Assembly (NCBI RefSeq): GCF_900155935.1
Contig: NZ_FTLW01000004.1
Location: forward strand, 62,001-126,000
DNA: 64,000 nt
Reading direction: 5' to 3'
Source of the DNA: Solilutibacter tolerans
GTDB taxonomy: Bacteria; Pseudomonadota; Gammaproteobacteria; Xanthomonadales; Xanthomonadaceae
The translations under genes and the position numbers were made by a program. Numbering within the stretch: position 1 is the stretch's first letter; each line of letters opens with the position of its first letter. Shown here one piece after another: positions 1 to 8,246 of this stretch. The notes beneath the pieces were generated by a model. That model did not search any database. It was not told the origin of the DNA and saw only the letters and a list, made by a program, of their open reading frames with translations.

Positions 1-1176
1 CTTTCGGGCAACGAGCTAGAAGGCGGTTTCTTCGACCATCTCGAGCAGGTCTGGCAGGCGCACCGCTTGCCGGATCGCGGCGATCATGCATTGCCGTTCC
101 GGGGTGGTTGGGCCTTGAGTCTGGGTTACGAGATGGCGCAGGAAGTCGAGCCGATCCTGCACCTGCCACGTGCTGCGGGCGGCCTGCCGATGGCAGCGGC
201 GCTGCGTTGCCCGGTGGCGCTGCTGCACGACCATGCTAATGGCGAACTGTTGTTGATGGCCGAAGCGGGTGCGGAAGCGCTGCGAGATGCCGTATTGGCG
301 GATGTCGCCGCGATCGCTGCATTGCCCGACTTGCCACCATGGCAGCCGCCGTCCTCGATTTCCGAAGATGAGCCCGGTCGCTTCACCGATGGCGTGCGCA
401 GCGTGTTGGATTACCTCGTCGCGGGTGATGTCTTCCAAGTGAATCTGTCGCGTGCATGGCAGGCACGCTTCGATACGCCACTCGATCCCGCGATGCTGCA
501 TCGGCAGTTGACTGTGGCCAATCCTGCGCCGTTTGCCGGCGTGTTCGCGCATGACAATTGGGCGGTGGTCAGCGCCTCGCCCGAGCGCCTCGTGTCTATT
601 CGTGGCGACATCGCCGAAACGCGGCCCATCGCCGGCACGCGCCCGCGCACTGCGGGCGATGATGATGCCGACCGCGTGCGTGAACTCATCGGTCACCCCA
701 AGGAGCGCGCCGAGCACGTGATGTTGGTCGACCTGGAACGCAATGACCTGGGTCGCGTGTGCGTGGGTGGTAGCGTCGTGGTGGACGAGTTGATGACCGT
801 GGAAAGCTACGCCCACGTGCATCATATCGTCAGCAATGTGCGCGGCGTGTTGCGTGGCGATGCCACGCCCGTCGATGTCATCCGCGCGACGTTTCCGGGC
901 GGCACGATCACCGGGGCGCCCAAGGTACGTTGCATGGAAATCATCGCCGAGCTGGAAGACGTCGGTCGTGGCGCATACACCGGCGCGATGGGCTGGCTGA
1001 ACCGCGACGGCGACCTGGACCTCAACATCCTCATTCGGAGTGCGGAAGTGGAGGGTGACGTGCTGCGTTTCCGCACCGGTGCCGGCATCGTGATCGATTC
1101 GGATCCAGACAAGGAGCTCGCCGAAACCCGGGCCAAGGCGCGCGGCATGTTGCGCGCGCTGGGAGCCACGGAATGA
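1..1176 (+). CDS. pabB: Aminodeoxychorismate synthase component I (PabB), 5' end outside window
   Basis: The frame is open to the left edge, so the N-terminal portion is missing; about 391 residues remain. They cover the chorismate-binding fold shared by PabB, TrpE and isochorismate synthases: the PIAGTRPR segment (codons 625-648), EHVMLVDLERNDLGR, VESYAHVHH, FPGGTITGAPK, and the C-terminal RTGAGIVIDSDP. PabB uses PabA-derived ammonia to convert chorismate to aminodeoxychorismate for folate synthesis. PabB is preferred over TrpE because the next gene, joined by an ATGA overlap, is the cognate lyase pabC. One oddity: the segment reads PIAGT, with Ala where lysine-type PabB proteins have PIKGT; Ala is the TrpE-like state. 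The TTG at 67 is an internal codon, not the start. Confidence 0.88.
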   Translation, partial: LSGNELEGGFFDHLEQVWQAHRLPDRGDHALPFRGGWALSLGYEMAQEVEPILHLPRAAGGLPMAAALRCPVALLHDHANGELLLMAEAGAEALRDAVLADVAAIAALPDLPPWQPPSSISEDEPGRFTDGVRSVLDYLVAGDVFQVNLSRAWQARFDTPLDPAMLHRQLTVANPAPFAGVFAHDNWAVVSASPERLVSIRGDIAETRPIAGTRPRTAGDDDADRVRELIGHPKERAEHVMLVDLERNDLGRVCVGGSVVVDELMTVESYAHVHHIVSNVRGVLRGDATPVDVIRATFPGGTITGAPKVRCMEIIAELEDVGRGAYTGAMGWLNRDGDLDLNILIRSAEVEGDVLRFRTGAGIVIDSDPDKELAETRAKARGMLRALGATE

Positions 1177-1991
1177 CCGTGCGCATGTTTATGGGCGATG
1201 CGCGCGTGGACGCGATTGCGCCGGATGACCGCGGGCTTGCCTATGGCGAGTCCTTGTTCGAGACGATGCGTATACATCGCGGTGATATCCCGTGGTGGGA
1301 TGCGCATATGGCGCGGTTGACGCATGGCACCCAGCGTTTGGCGATGCCGCTGCCGGATGCCACGCGGATGTATGCCGAAGCGATGGCCCTGCTGGATGGC
1401 GCAGACGGCGTGCTGAAGTTGCAACTCACTCGTGGCGGTGGCGTGCGCGGCTATGCAGCCAATTCAGATGCAGCGCCATTTTGGATGTTATCGATGCATC
1501 CACTTCCGAACCGCATCGATAGCCTGGATACGATTTGGTGCGAAATCACGCTGGCATCGCAACCGCGTCTTGCCGGACTCAAGCATGGCAATCGCCTGGA
1601 GCAAATCCTCGCGGCAAACGAGGTGCGCGCAGCGAATGCGGATGAGGGCTTGATGTGTGATGGCGCAGGCAGAGTGATCGCGGCGACATCGGCCAATTTC
1701 TTCGCTTTGATCGATGGCCACTGGCAAACGCCTGTGCTGGATGCCTGCGGGGTGGCCGGGGTGATGCGCGAGTGGGTACTTGCGCAGGTCGATGCCCACG
1801 TCACATCACTTAAGCCTAGCGATGTCGAGTGTGCTGATGCGGTTTTCCTGTGCAATGCGGTGCGCGGTATCCTGCCTGTCCAGCGGTTGGGCGCGCGCGC
1901 CTGGCCACGGACCCACCCGGAGATTCGCGCTTTGCAGGCGGCATTGGCACAGTCACATCCCGGCTTTGAACCACTTTTGGAGGCATCGTGA
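1173..1991 (+). CDS. pabC: Aminodeoxychorismate lyase (PabC)
   Basis: Fold-type IV PLP enzyme that splits aminodeoxychorismate into p-aminobenzoate and pyruvate, the step after PabB. It is 272 residues, the usual family size. The PLP lysine is probably Lys137 in the LKHGNRLEQILA segment, and the cofactor-side motif is EGLMCDGAGRVIAATSANFF. The ATG overlaps the pabB stop (ATGA at 1173-1176), pointing to translational coupling. D-amino acid and branched-chain aminotransferases share the fold, but the pabB context decides the call. The 3' end overlaps the GTG start of mltG. Confidence 0.93.
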   Translation: MTVRMFMGDARVDAIAPDDRGLAYGESLFETMRIHRGDIPWWDAHMARLTHGTQRLAMPLPDATRMYAEAMALLDGADGVLKLQLTRGGGVRGYAANSDAAPFWMLSMHPLPNRIDSLDTIWCEITLASQPRLAGLKHGNRLEQILAANEVRAANADEGLMCDGAGRVIAATSANFFALIDGHWQTPVLDACGVAGVMREWVLAQVDAHVTSLKPSDVECADAVFLCNAVRGILPVQRLGARAWPRTHPEIRALQAALAQSHPGFEPLLEAS

Positions 1992-3172
1992 AGAAAAGAG
2001 GCTGCCGTAGCGCCCTGACCACCGCATTCCTGCTCCTTGTCTGCATCGTGCTGGCATTGGGCGTGGTTTGGCAGCGGCAGAAGAGTTTCGCGGATGCGCC
2101 AATCGACGGCATTCAGCCCGATGCATCCTTGGTTGTAGCGCAGGGCGACTCGTTCCAGGCGGTGCTGGGAAAGATTCGTGGTGTCGGCATCCAGTCGGGG
2201 CATGATTTTGAATGGCAGGCTTTGGCGCGCCTGACTGGCACGGCAGGCAAGATCCAGGTCGGAGAGTACGCGCTGCGCGAAGGCATTACGCCGCGCCAGC
2301 TACTCCTCGACATGCGCGATGGAAAAGTGGTCAGTTATCGCTTCACTATCGTCGAAGGTTGGACCATCCGCGATCTGCGCCGCGCGCTCAGCCGCGCGCA
2401 GAATCTAAAGCAAGAAACCGCAGGTCTTAGCAACGAGGCGTTGATGAAAGCACTGGGGCATGCGGATCAGCATCCGGAAGGCCGCTTCCTGCCCGAGACC
2501 TACCAGTACAACCGCACCGAGAGCGACTTGGGCGTACTCAAGCGCGCGTATGCAGCGATGGAAAAGGCACTCGATGAAACCTGGAAGGCGCGCGATCCGG
2601 AAACGCCATTCAAGACGCCGTACGAATTGTTGACGATGGCATCGATCGTCGAGAAGGAAACCGGCATCCCCGACGAGCGCGCACAAATCGCAGGCGTTTT
2701 TGATCGTCGACTGAAGCTGGGTATGCGCCTGGAAACCGACCCAACCATCATTTATGGCCTGGGTGATGCTTACAAGGGCAACATCACCTGGGCGCATTTG
2801 CGTACCGATGGCCCATACAACACGCGCACTCGCGCAGGCCTGCCGCCGACACCGATCGCCATGCCGGGACGGGCCTCGCTGCAGGCAACCGCGCATCCGG
2901 CGCCTGGCGATGCATTGTTTTTCGTTGCCATGGGTGATGGCAGCGGTCGCAGCCGATTTGCATCGACCTATCCCGAACACCAGCGCAATGTCGCTGCTTA
3001 CCTAGCCAATCGCCGTGCCGACGCCAGCCGGGCTGACGAGCCGATGCGTGGCACCGTGACCGTCTCGAAGGATGGTGCGCCTGAGAATGTTACTGATGTG
3101 CCCCCGGCCGATGCGGCTGATGCAGACACCCCAGCGCTACCGGCCGAGCAACCGTTGCCCCCCACACGATGA
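1988..3172 (+). CDS. mltG: Endolytic murein transglycosylase MltG (YceG family)
   Basis: A 394-residue inner-membrane protein. An N-terminal membrane anchor (about residues 10-28) precedes a LysM-like and YceG catalytic region. The catalytic glutamate is Glu222 in ASIVEKETG, followed by the family motifs LETDPTIIYGLG and YNTRTRAGLPPTPIAMPG. MltG cleaves nascent glycan strands and is thought to set their length by ending polymerisation. Translation starts at GTG 1988, overlapping the pabC stop. The last 60 or so residues are a low-complexity Ala/Pro/Asp tail beyond the conserved domain. The pabC-mltG-tmk-holB order is common in gammaproteobacteria. Confidence 0.95.
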   Translation: MKKRGCRSALTTAFLLLVCIVLALGVVWQRQKSFADAPIDGIQPDASLVVAQGDSFQAVLGKIRGVGIQSGHDFEWQALARLTGTAGKIQVGEYALREGITPRQLLLDMRDGKVVSYRFTIVEGWTIRDLRRALSRAQNLKQETAGLSNEALMKALGHADQHPEGRFLPETYQYNRTESDLGVLKRAYAAMEKALDETWKARDPETPFKTPYELLTMASIVEKETGIPDERAQIAGVFDRRLKLGMRLETDPTIIYGLGDAYKGNITWAHLRTDGPYNTRTRAGLPPTPIAMPGRASLQATAHPAPGDALFFVAMGDGSGRSRFASTYPEHQRNVAAYLANRRADASRADEPMRGTVTVSKDGAPENVTDVPPADAADADTPALPAEQPLPPTR

Positions 3173-3804
3173 AACCACTCCAGTCGTACCCGCGTTTCGT
3201 CAGCATCGAGGGAGGTGAGGGTGCTGGCAAGAGCACGGTCATCCATGCTTTGCGCGATGCACTCGAATCACAGGGCGAGCGTGTCGTTAGCACGCGCGAG
3301 CCCGGTGGCACGCCGCTGGCGGAAATGATTCGTGCCTTGTTGCTCGACCCTTCGCATGAGCCGGCGACACACGAAACCGAAACCTTGTTGATGTTCGCGG
3401 CGCGCGCGCAGCATGTGCGTGAGACTATCGTCCCGGCGCTCGAATCAGGCGCGTGGGTCTTGTGTGATCGATTCACCGATTCAAGTTACGCCTACCAAGG
3501 CGCTGGGCGTGGCGTGGACGAGGCGCTGATCACCATGCTGGAGCACGAGTGCGTCGGCATCGAGCCTGGGCTGACTTTCTTGCTGGATATCGATGTCGCA
3601 GCGGGTCGTGCGCGCATGCACTCGCGAGGCGGTGCGCCTGATCGCATCGAAAGCGAGCGCGAGGAATTTTTCGAACGCGTGCGTGCCGGGTTCATGCAGC
3701 GCGCCGAACATGCACCCGAGCGCTTCCGTGTCATAGATGCCGCCCAAGCTGCAGATGTCGTTGCCGCTGCCGCTCTCACCGCATTGAAGACGTATCGCTC
3801 ATGA
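3169..3804 (+). CDS. tmk: Thymidylate kinase
   Basis: Phosphorylates dTMP to dTDP in the cytoplasm. The 211-residue protein has the P-loop GGEGAGKST (residues 15-23), the TREPGGTPL motif, the DRFTDSSYAYQGAGRG substrate loop and a LID region rich in Arg and Glu. Length and motifs match the bacterial family. The ATG overlaps the mltG stop (ATGA, 3169-3172), and its own stop overlaps the holB start, so all three are probably translationally coupled. Confidence 0.97.
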   Translation: MKPLQSYPRFVSIEGGEGAGKSTVIHALRDALESQGERVVSTREPGGTPLAEMIRALLLDPSHEPATHETETLLMFAARAQHVRETIVPALESGAWVLCDRFTDSSYAYQGAGRGVDEALITMLEHECVGIEPGLTFLLDIDVAAGRARMHSRGGAPDRIESEREEFFERVRAGFMQRAEHAPERFRVIDAAQAADVVAAAALTALKTYRS

Positions 3805-4805
3805 GCGTCGAGCTAGCTCCGTGGCAACAGCGCATCTACGACCAAGCTGCCGCCGCGCTGGATGCGGGACGCCTTCCGCACGGCTTGTTGTTTGCTGGCC
3901 CATCGCGGCTAGGCAAGCGCGCGGTCGCGGAAAAGCTGGCGATGCGCGCACTATGCGCCGCGCGTGCGCCGGGCAATGAAGCGTGCGGCCAGTGCCGCAG
4001 CTGCAAACTTTACCTGTCGCGCAATCAGATGGATCCAGTGGAGGTGCGTCCGGATGGCAGCTTGGCGCATCCCGACGGTCACCCCGCTCATCCAGACGTA
4101 CGTTTCATCAGCTATGCGGTCAATGACAAGACCCACAAGTTGCGCAGTGAAATCGTCATCGACCAAATTCGCACGATGAGCAGCAAGTTGTCGCTCACGC
4201 CGCAGTATGGCGAGAATCAGGTCGCCATCATCGAGCCGGCCGATGCAATCAACCACGCTGCCTGCAACGCCTTGTTGAAAACCTTGGAAGAACCACAACC
4301 CGGACGTTTCCTGTGGCTCATCAGTGCACAACCCGCACGCTTGCCGGCGACGATCCGCAGTCGGGTACAGGTAATGGAGTTTCGCTTGCCGCAGGAAGGC
4401 GAAGCGCGGGCGTGGTTGATTGCGCAGGGGCATCCTGCGAAGCAAGCGGACGAGGCGTTGTCCATCGCCCGCGGGCACCCAGGGCTTGCGCATGCATGGT
4501 TGCAGCAGGACGCCCTGGCCCTGCGCGCGGAAATCGTGGCCGATCTTGATCGACTAACGCGTGATGCCAGTGCTGCGAACACCATCGCCCAGCGCTGGGT
4601 TAGTGATGACGATGTTGCGCTGCGACTGCGCTTTGCCGCAGACGTCGCGGCCGAACGCGCGCGCAGCGCGAATGGATACGACATCCGCCCCTTGGCGGCC
4701 TGGTTCGACAAGGCCAACCGGACGCATGAACTATTGCGAACCACGATCCGCGCTGACCTTGCCGTAATGGAGCTTCTGCTGGCCTGGCCCGCATCGGCCC
4801 GCTAA
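3801..4805 (+). CDS. holB: DNA polymerase III delta-prime subunit
   Basis: Clamp-loader subunit of the replicative polymerase, 334 residues. The N-terminal AAA+ fold shows GPSRLGKRAVAEKLA in place of a standard P-loop, as in other delta-prime proteins that do not hydrolyse ATP. A four-cysteine zinc module follows (Cys in ALCAARAPGNEACGQCRSC), then LLKTLEEPQPGRFLWLIS and the SRC-like segment TIRSRVQ. The C-terminal part is the helical collar domain. The ATG overlaps the tmk stop. The gene closes the pabB-to-holB block. Confidence 0.95.
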   Translation: MSVELAPWQQRIYDQAAAALDAGRLPHGLLFAGPSRLGKRAVAEKLAMRALCAARAPGNEACGQCRSCKLYLSRNQMDPVEVRPDGSLAHPDGHPAHPDVRFISYAVNDKTHKLRSEIVIDQIRTMSSKLSLTPQYGENQVAIIEPADAINHAACNALLKTLEEPQPGRFLWLISAQPARLPATIRSRVQVMEFRLPQEGEARAWLIAQGHPAKQADEALSIARGHPGLAHAWLQQDALALRAEIVADLDRLTRDASAANTIAQRWVSDDDVALRLRFAADVAAERARSANGYDIRPLAAWFDKANRTHELLRTTIRADLAVMELLLAWPASAR

Positions 4806-4809
4806 GCGC

Positions 4810-4837
4810 GGAACTTCATCCCAGTGCGCTTGTCACA
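4810..4837 (+). promoter_or_regulatory. Possible sigma-E-type promoter
   Basis: GGAACTT at 4810-4816 is identical to the sigma-E -35 element of the rpoE promoter in this window (8194-8200). After exactly 16 bases comes TCACA (4833-4837), a partial match to the -10 TCAGA/TCAAA type. It lies just after holB and 28 bp before the earliest start of the membrane protein at 4865. The spacing match is striking, but the -10 is imperfect. Confidence 0.4.
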
Positions 4838-4864
4838 GCTTGCGTCGCCCGCAGGGAAGCGCGC

Positions 4865-5545
4865 ATGCAGCCGTCGGACAATTGCTCACGAAAAATGGAT
4901 GGCTGCTATGACGCACCTCTGTCATGGTGCGCGCTGCTGGCCTCACTCGGCATCAATGCATTGGTTTGGTCCACCTTGTGGTTGCTGTACCAACAGGCCA
5001 CGGAGGATATGGCGCGAGTGGAGCTTAGGCGCACTCCGATTGTCTGGTTGCCATCGGCAGCGCCAGCGCCATCCTTGCCTGATGCCAGCGCTTCCGACGA
5101 CTCTGCGGTGCCCCAGCGTGTTGCCTCGGGCTTGAAGGCGTTGGCACCATCGACATTACAGACATCACAGGTGTCTGGTAGGGATGCAGTTTCATCAGCA
5201 GACCAAACCTCCCGGCCGGTTGCCGGAAGTGATCGCTGGTATCCAGATCCACAAATCGGCGATGCAGGAAGTGCCAGTGGCGACGGGGTGCAGCTTCCAG
5301 CAGATCCCCTGCAATTGCGCCGGCCTTCTCCGATGCCCGCGAGTATTTCGCGTTTGCAGCTGCGCATGCGTAGTGCAGGTGGGCTGGCTTCAAGCGCGCA
5401 GCTCAAGGTGTGTGGTGCATTGCTCAGACAATGGGAAGGAATGCGACTGGATGCCGCGAAGGAACAAGTGCCGCTGGGTCTCTCGCAACCGGCTGGTCGT
5501 CAAACCATTTGGCATTCCTTGCAGGCCGAGGGCTGCTTGGATTGA
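4865..5545 (+). CDS. Hypothetical single-pass membrane protein
   Basis: Not recognised. The 226-residue reading frame has one N-terminal transmembrane segment (about residues 20-42, rich in Leu, Ala and Trp). A Ser/Pro/Ala-rich, presumably periplasmic linker follows (about 45-150), then a more ordered C-terminal stretch (about 155-226) with two cysteines (VCGALLRQW and EGCLD). The layout resembles periplasm-spanning proteins such as TonB or sporulation-related-repeat proteins, but I see no diagnostic motif. ATG 4865 and ATG 4895 are both possible starts. It lies between holB and pilZ in the same direction and may be driven by the sigma-E-like site at 4810. Both codon 4895 and codon 4865 leave the membrane segment intact. 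Confidence 0.65.
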   Translation: MQPSDNCSRKMDGCYDAPLSWCALLASLGINALVWSTLWLLYQQATEDMARVELRRTPIVWLPSAAPAPSLPDASASDDSAVPQRVASGLKALAPSTLQTSQVSGRDAVSSADQTSRPVAGSDRWYPDPQIGDAGSASGDGVQLPADPLQLRRPSPMPASISRLQLRMRSAGGLASSAQLKVCGALLRQWEGMRLDAAKEQVPLGLSQPAGRQTIWHSLQAEGCLD

Positions 5546-5590
5546 GTCCAGCAGGTATCCTCCACCATAGGCATTGAGCAGGAACCATCC

Positions 5591-5950
5591 ATGACCCCGA
5601 CAGCCGGCGCGGCCCGCCAGAGCATCCTCAACGTCAATCTGCCTGATGAAGGCGCGCTCTACAGTGCCTATATGCCTTTCATCAAAGGCGGTGGGCTATT
5701 TGCGCAGACGCCCAACCGCCTGCCACTGGGGCAGCCGGTCTTCATGATGGTCACGCTGCCGGATTCTTCGGAAAAATTGCCGGTGTCGGGCAAGGTCTGC
5801 TGGTTTACGCCCGTTGGCGCGCAGGGCAATCGGCCGGCCGGCGTTGGCGTGCAGTTCGATGACACGCCTGAGGGCTACCAATTGAAGGCCAAGATTGAAT
5901 CGCTGTTGGCCGGCCGCCTGGAGAGCGAGAAACCGACTTTCACGATGTAA
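5591..5950 (+). CDS. pilZ: PilZ-domain type IV pilus protein PilZ
   Basis: A 119-residue single PilZ domain. The order downstream of holB and the sequence (GGLFAQTPNRLPLGQPVFMMV, NRPAGVGVQF) match the founding PilZ of Pseudomonas and Xanthomonas, needed for type IV pilus biogenesis and twitching through contacts with FimX and PilB. The N-terminal RxxxR motif that binds cyclic di-GMP in other PilZ domains is missing, as expected for this subfamily. An AGGAA lies about seven bases before the ATG. A strong hairpin terminator follows. Confidence 0.93.
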   Translation: MTPTAGAARQSILNVNLPDEGALYSAYMPFIKGGGLFAQTPNRLPLGQPVFMMVTLPDSSEKLPVSGKVCWFTPVGAQGNRPAGVGVQFDDTPEGYQLKAKIESLLAGRLESEKPTFTM

Positions 5951-5978
5951 GCCCCGGGGGCCACATCGATCAAACAAG

Positions 5979-6006
5979 AACGCCGAGCAGTGCTCGGCGT
6001 TTGTTT
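5979..6006 (+). terminator. Rho-independent terminator after pilZ
   Basis: ACGCCGAGCA (5980-5989) pairs with TGCTCGGCGT (5991-6000), followed by TTGTTT. It sits between the convergent pilZ and fadB-like genes and could work in both directions. Confidence 0.85.
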
Positions 6007-6023
6007 ATGCGATGTCGCTTCGG

Positions 6024-8093
6024 TCAGCCTTGAACGCGCAGGGCTGGATTGTCCCAGCCTGGGCGCGGCGCAAAGCGATCACCATGCTTGGCCTGCAAGG
6101 CCTTCAGCCGTGCGAGCACGGCATCAACGCCGGTTTCGCGCACGTACTGGATCGGGCCACCGCGGAACGGCGCGAAGCCGGTGCCGAAGATCACGCCGCC
6201 ATCGAGCAATTCCGCATCGCTGACCACGCCGTCGTTGAGGCAGGCCACCGCCTCGTTGATCATCGGCAGGATCAAGCGATCTTGCAGGTCTTCGGGCGCC
6301 TTATAGTCATCCGGCACCTCGGGTTTGACTGGCTTGCCGTTCTCCCATTTGTACAGACCCTGGCCATCCTTTTTGCCGCGCCTGCCAGCCTCGGGCGGCG
6401 CGGCGAGCGCGGCGGGAATCTGCAGACCAAGGAACGGCGCGAGCTCTGCGCCAACGCCCGACGCAACATCCAAGCCAACCGTATCGATTAGTTCCACCGG
6501 GCCCATCGGCATGCCGAACTTCACCGCGGCCTTGTCCAGTACCGGGCCGGGGATGCCTTCGGAGTAAGCGGTCATCGCCTCCAGCATGTAGGGGAACAAG
6601 ACGCGATTGACCAGGAAGCCTGGCGTACCCGCGACGGGCACAGGCAGCTTGTCCAGCTTCTTGCAGAATGCGGCGAGGCGTTGCTGCGTCTCGGGTGCCA
6701 TTTCGTCGTGGTGGATGATCTCGACCAGTGGCATCAACGCGACCGGGTTGAAGTAATGCAGGCCCGCGAATTGCGCCGGGCGCTGGATGTGCTCGCGCAG
6801 CTCGACGAGCGGGATGGACGAGGTGTTGGTGGTGAGCAATGCGCTCGCCTTCATCTTCGGCTCGACCGATGCGTACAAGTCGCGCTTGGCTTCGGGTTTT
6901 TCGATGATGGCTTCGATGACGAGATCCGCATCGGCCACGCCATCGCCGTTGAGGTCGCCCTTGAGGCGTGCGGCGACGGCCGGGCGCTTGGTTTCATCCT
7001 TCACCTTCTTGGCGAAGAGTTCACCCGCGCGCGCCAATGCACCATCGATGAATTTCTGTTCGCGGTCCTGCAGGGTGACATCGAAGCCCTTGTAAGCGCT
7101 CCACGCCGCGATATCGCCGCCCATCACGCCTGCGCCGACCACATGTACTTTCTTGATGCCGCTGTCGCCGCTGCCGAGCGACTTCATGCGCTCCTGCAGA
7201 AAGAACACGCGAATCAGGTTGCGCGCGGTCGGGGTGGAGGCCATCTTGACCACGCCGCGACGCTCGGCATCCAGCTGCGATTGGATTCCGCCTTTCGCGT
7301 TCTTCCAGCTGTCGATGAGCGCGTAGGGCGCAGGGTAGTGCGCCTTTGGGGCCTTGCGCGCGACCTGTTTGATCAACATCGGTGCAAGCAACTGGCGTGC
7401 GGGCCAAGTATTGGTAATCCAAGCCAGAAGGCGCTGCTTGAGCGGGCGCTTGAAGCCCCGCAGGGCGAGCTGCGCGGCGGTGTCTTCCAGCGTGGCGGGC
7501 TCGCTGGTCTTGTCGACCAGCCCCATCGCTTTCGCAGCAGTGGCCGACACGCTGCGGCCGGTGAGCATCAAATCGAACGCGGCCGGCGCGCCAATCAAAC
7601 GAGGCAAGCGCACGCTGCCGCCCCAGCCAGGAAAGATGCCGAGCTTCACTTCCGGCAAACCAATCCGGGTCGAGGGGTCAGTCGACGCAGCGCGATAGCG
7701 GCAAGCCAGCGAGATTTCGGTACCTCCGCCCATGCAGAAGCCGTGGATCGCGGCGGCGGTCGGGCAGGGCAGTTTGGCCAATTTCTGGAACACCGCCTGG
7801 CCGCGGCGTATCGCGTCGTTGACCGTGCCTTTTTTGTCGAATTCGGCGAACTCCTTCAAATCTGCGCCGGCGATGAAGCCGGACTGCTTGGCCGACGCGA
7901 TCACCACGCCCTTCGGCGGTTCCAGCGCGATGCGCTCCAGTAGCGTGTCCAGCTCGATCAATACGTCCTGGGAGAACGCATTCACGCTGGCGTCAGCGCG
8001 GTCGAACGCGAGGACCAGTACGCCGTCATCGCGCAGTCGAGTTTGCCAATGGCGCGGTTTCAGGCCGGCGAGTGCAGCGATCATGGGGCACAT
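6024..8093 (-). CDS. FadB-type multifunctional enoyl-CoA hydratase / 3-hydroxyacyl-CoA dehydrogenase
   Basis: A 689-residue beta-oxidation protein. Residues 1 to about 200 are a crotonase domain with the oxyanion-hole segment GFIAGADLKEF and both catalytic glutamates, in GGGTEISL and PEVKLGIFPG. A Rossmann NAD domain starts near residue 315 (VVGAGVMGGDIA) and has the LHYFNPVALMPLVEI active-site stretch with its histidine. The C-terminal 3HCDH domains end in GTGFAPFRGGP. The enzyme hydrates enoyl-CoA and oxidises the 3-hydroxy product. No thiolase partner is adjacent, so it is not in a fadBA operon here. The start is ATG 8093; ATG 8084 is an alternative. Confidence 0.92.
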   Translation of the reverse strand: MCPMIAALAGLKPRHWQTRLRDDGVLVLAFDRADASVNAFSQDVLIELDTLLERIALEPPKGVVIASAKQSGFIAGADLKEFAEFDKKGTVNDAIRRGQAVFQKLAKLPCPTAAAIHGFCMGGGTEISLACRYRAASTDPSTRIGLPEVKLGIFPGWGGSVRLPRLIGAPAAFDLMLTGRSVSATAAKAMGLVDKTSEPATLEDTAAQLALRGFKRPLKQRLLAWITNTWPARQLLAPMLIKQVARKAPKAHYPAPYALIDSWKNAKGGIQSQLDAERRGVVKMASTPTARNLIRVFFLQERMKSLGSGDSGIKKVHVVGAGVMGGDIAAWSAYKGFDVTLQDREQKFIDGALARAGELFAKKVKDETKRPAVAARLKGDLNGDGVADADLVIEAIIEKPEAKRDLYASVEPKMKASALLTTNTSSIPLVELREHIQRPAQFAGLHYFNPVALMPLVEIIHHDEMAPETQQRLAAFCKKLDKLPVPVAGTPGFLVNRVLFPYMLEAMTAYSEGIPGPVLDKAAVKFGMPMGPVELIDTVGLDVASGVGAELAPFLGLQIPAALAAPPEAGRRGKKDGQGLYKWENGKPVKPEVPDDYKAPEDLQDRLILPMINEAVACLNDGVVSDAELLDGGVIFGTGFAPFRGGPIQYVRETGVDAVLARLKALQAKHGDRFAPRPGWDNPALRVQG

Positions 8094-8180
8094 CCGAAGC
8101 GGTATGGAAGCCCATCATCATCCCGCTGGCATTGATATCGCGTCAAATCACCGCATGATGGGGGTATTCCCTGCGCTGTC

Positions 8181-8192
8181 GGATGTCGCATC
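8181..8192 (+). repeat. Copy of the dispersed GGATGTYGCATC motif
   Basis: GGATGTCGCATC lies directly upstream of the rpoE -35 element. The same 12-mer (Y = C or T) occurs at 34238-34249 and 47662-47673, and on the minus strand at 49586-49597 and 49638-49649. An 11-base match is at 59480-59490. Function unknown. Confidence 0.4.
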
Positions 8193-8193
8193 G

Positions 8194-8221
8194 GGAACTT
8201 TCGTGCATCGTCCCGGTCAGA
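8194..8221 (+). promoter_or_regulatory. Sigma-E promoter of the rpoE operon
   Basis: GGAACTT (8194-8200), a 16-base spacer, and TCAGA (8217-8221) closely match the known sigma-E consensus. It lies 25 bp before the rpoE start codon, pointing to autoregulation of rpoE-rseA-mucD. Confidence 0.8.
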
Positions 8222-8246
8222 ACCGGCAATCATCCGAGACGGCGCC

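Noticed and set aside
6681-7943. 420-codon open frame on the plus strand
   Set aside because: It lies wholly antisense to the well-supported FadB-type gene and reads as Arg/His/Ala-rich sequence without a domain. It is a high-GC shadow frame.
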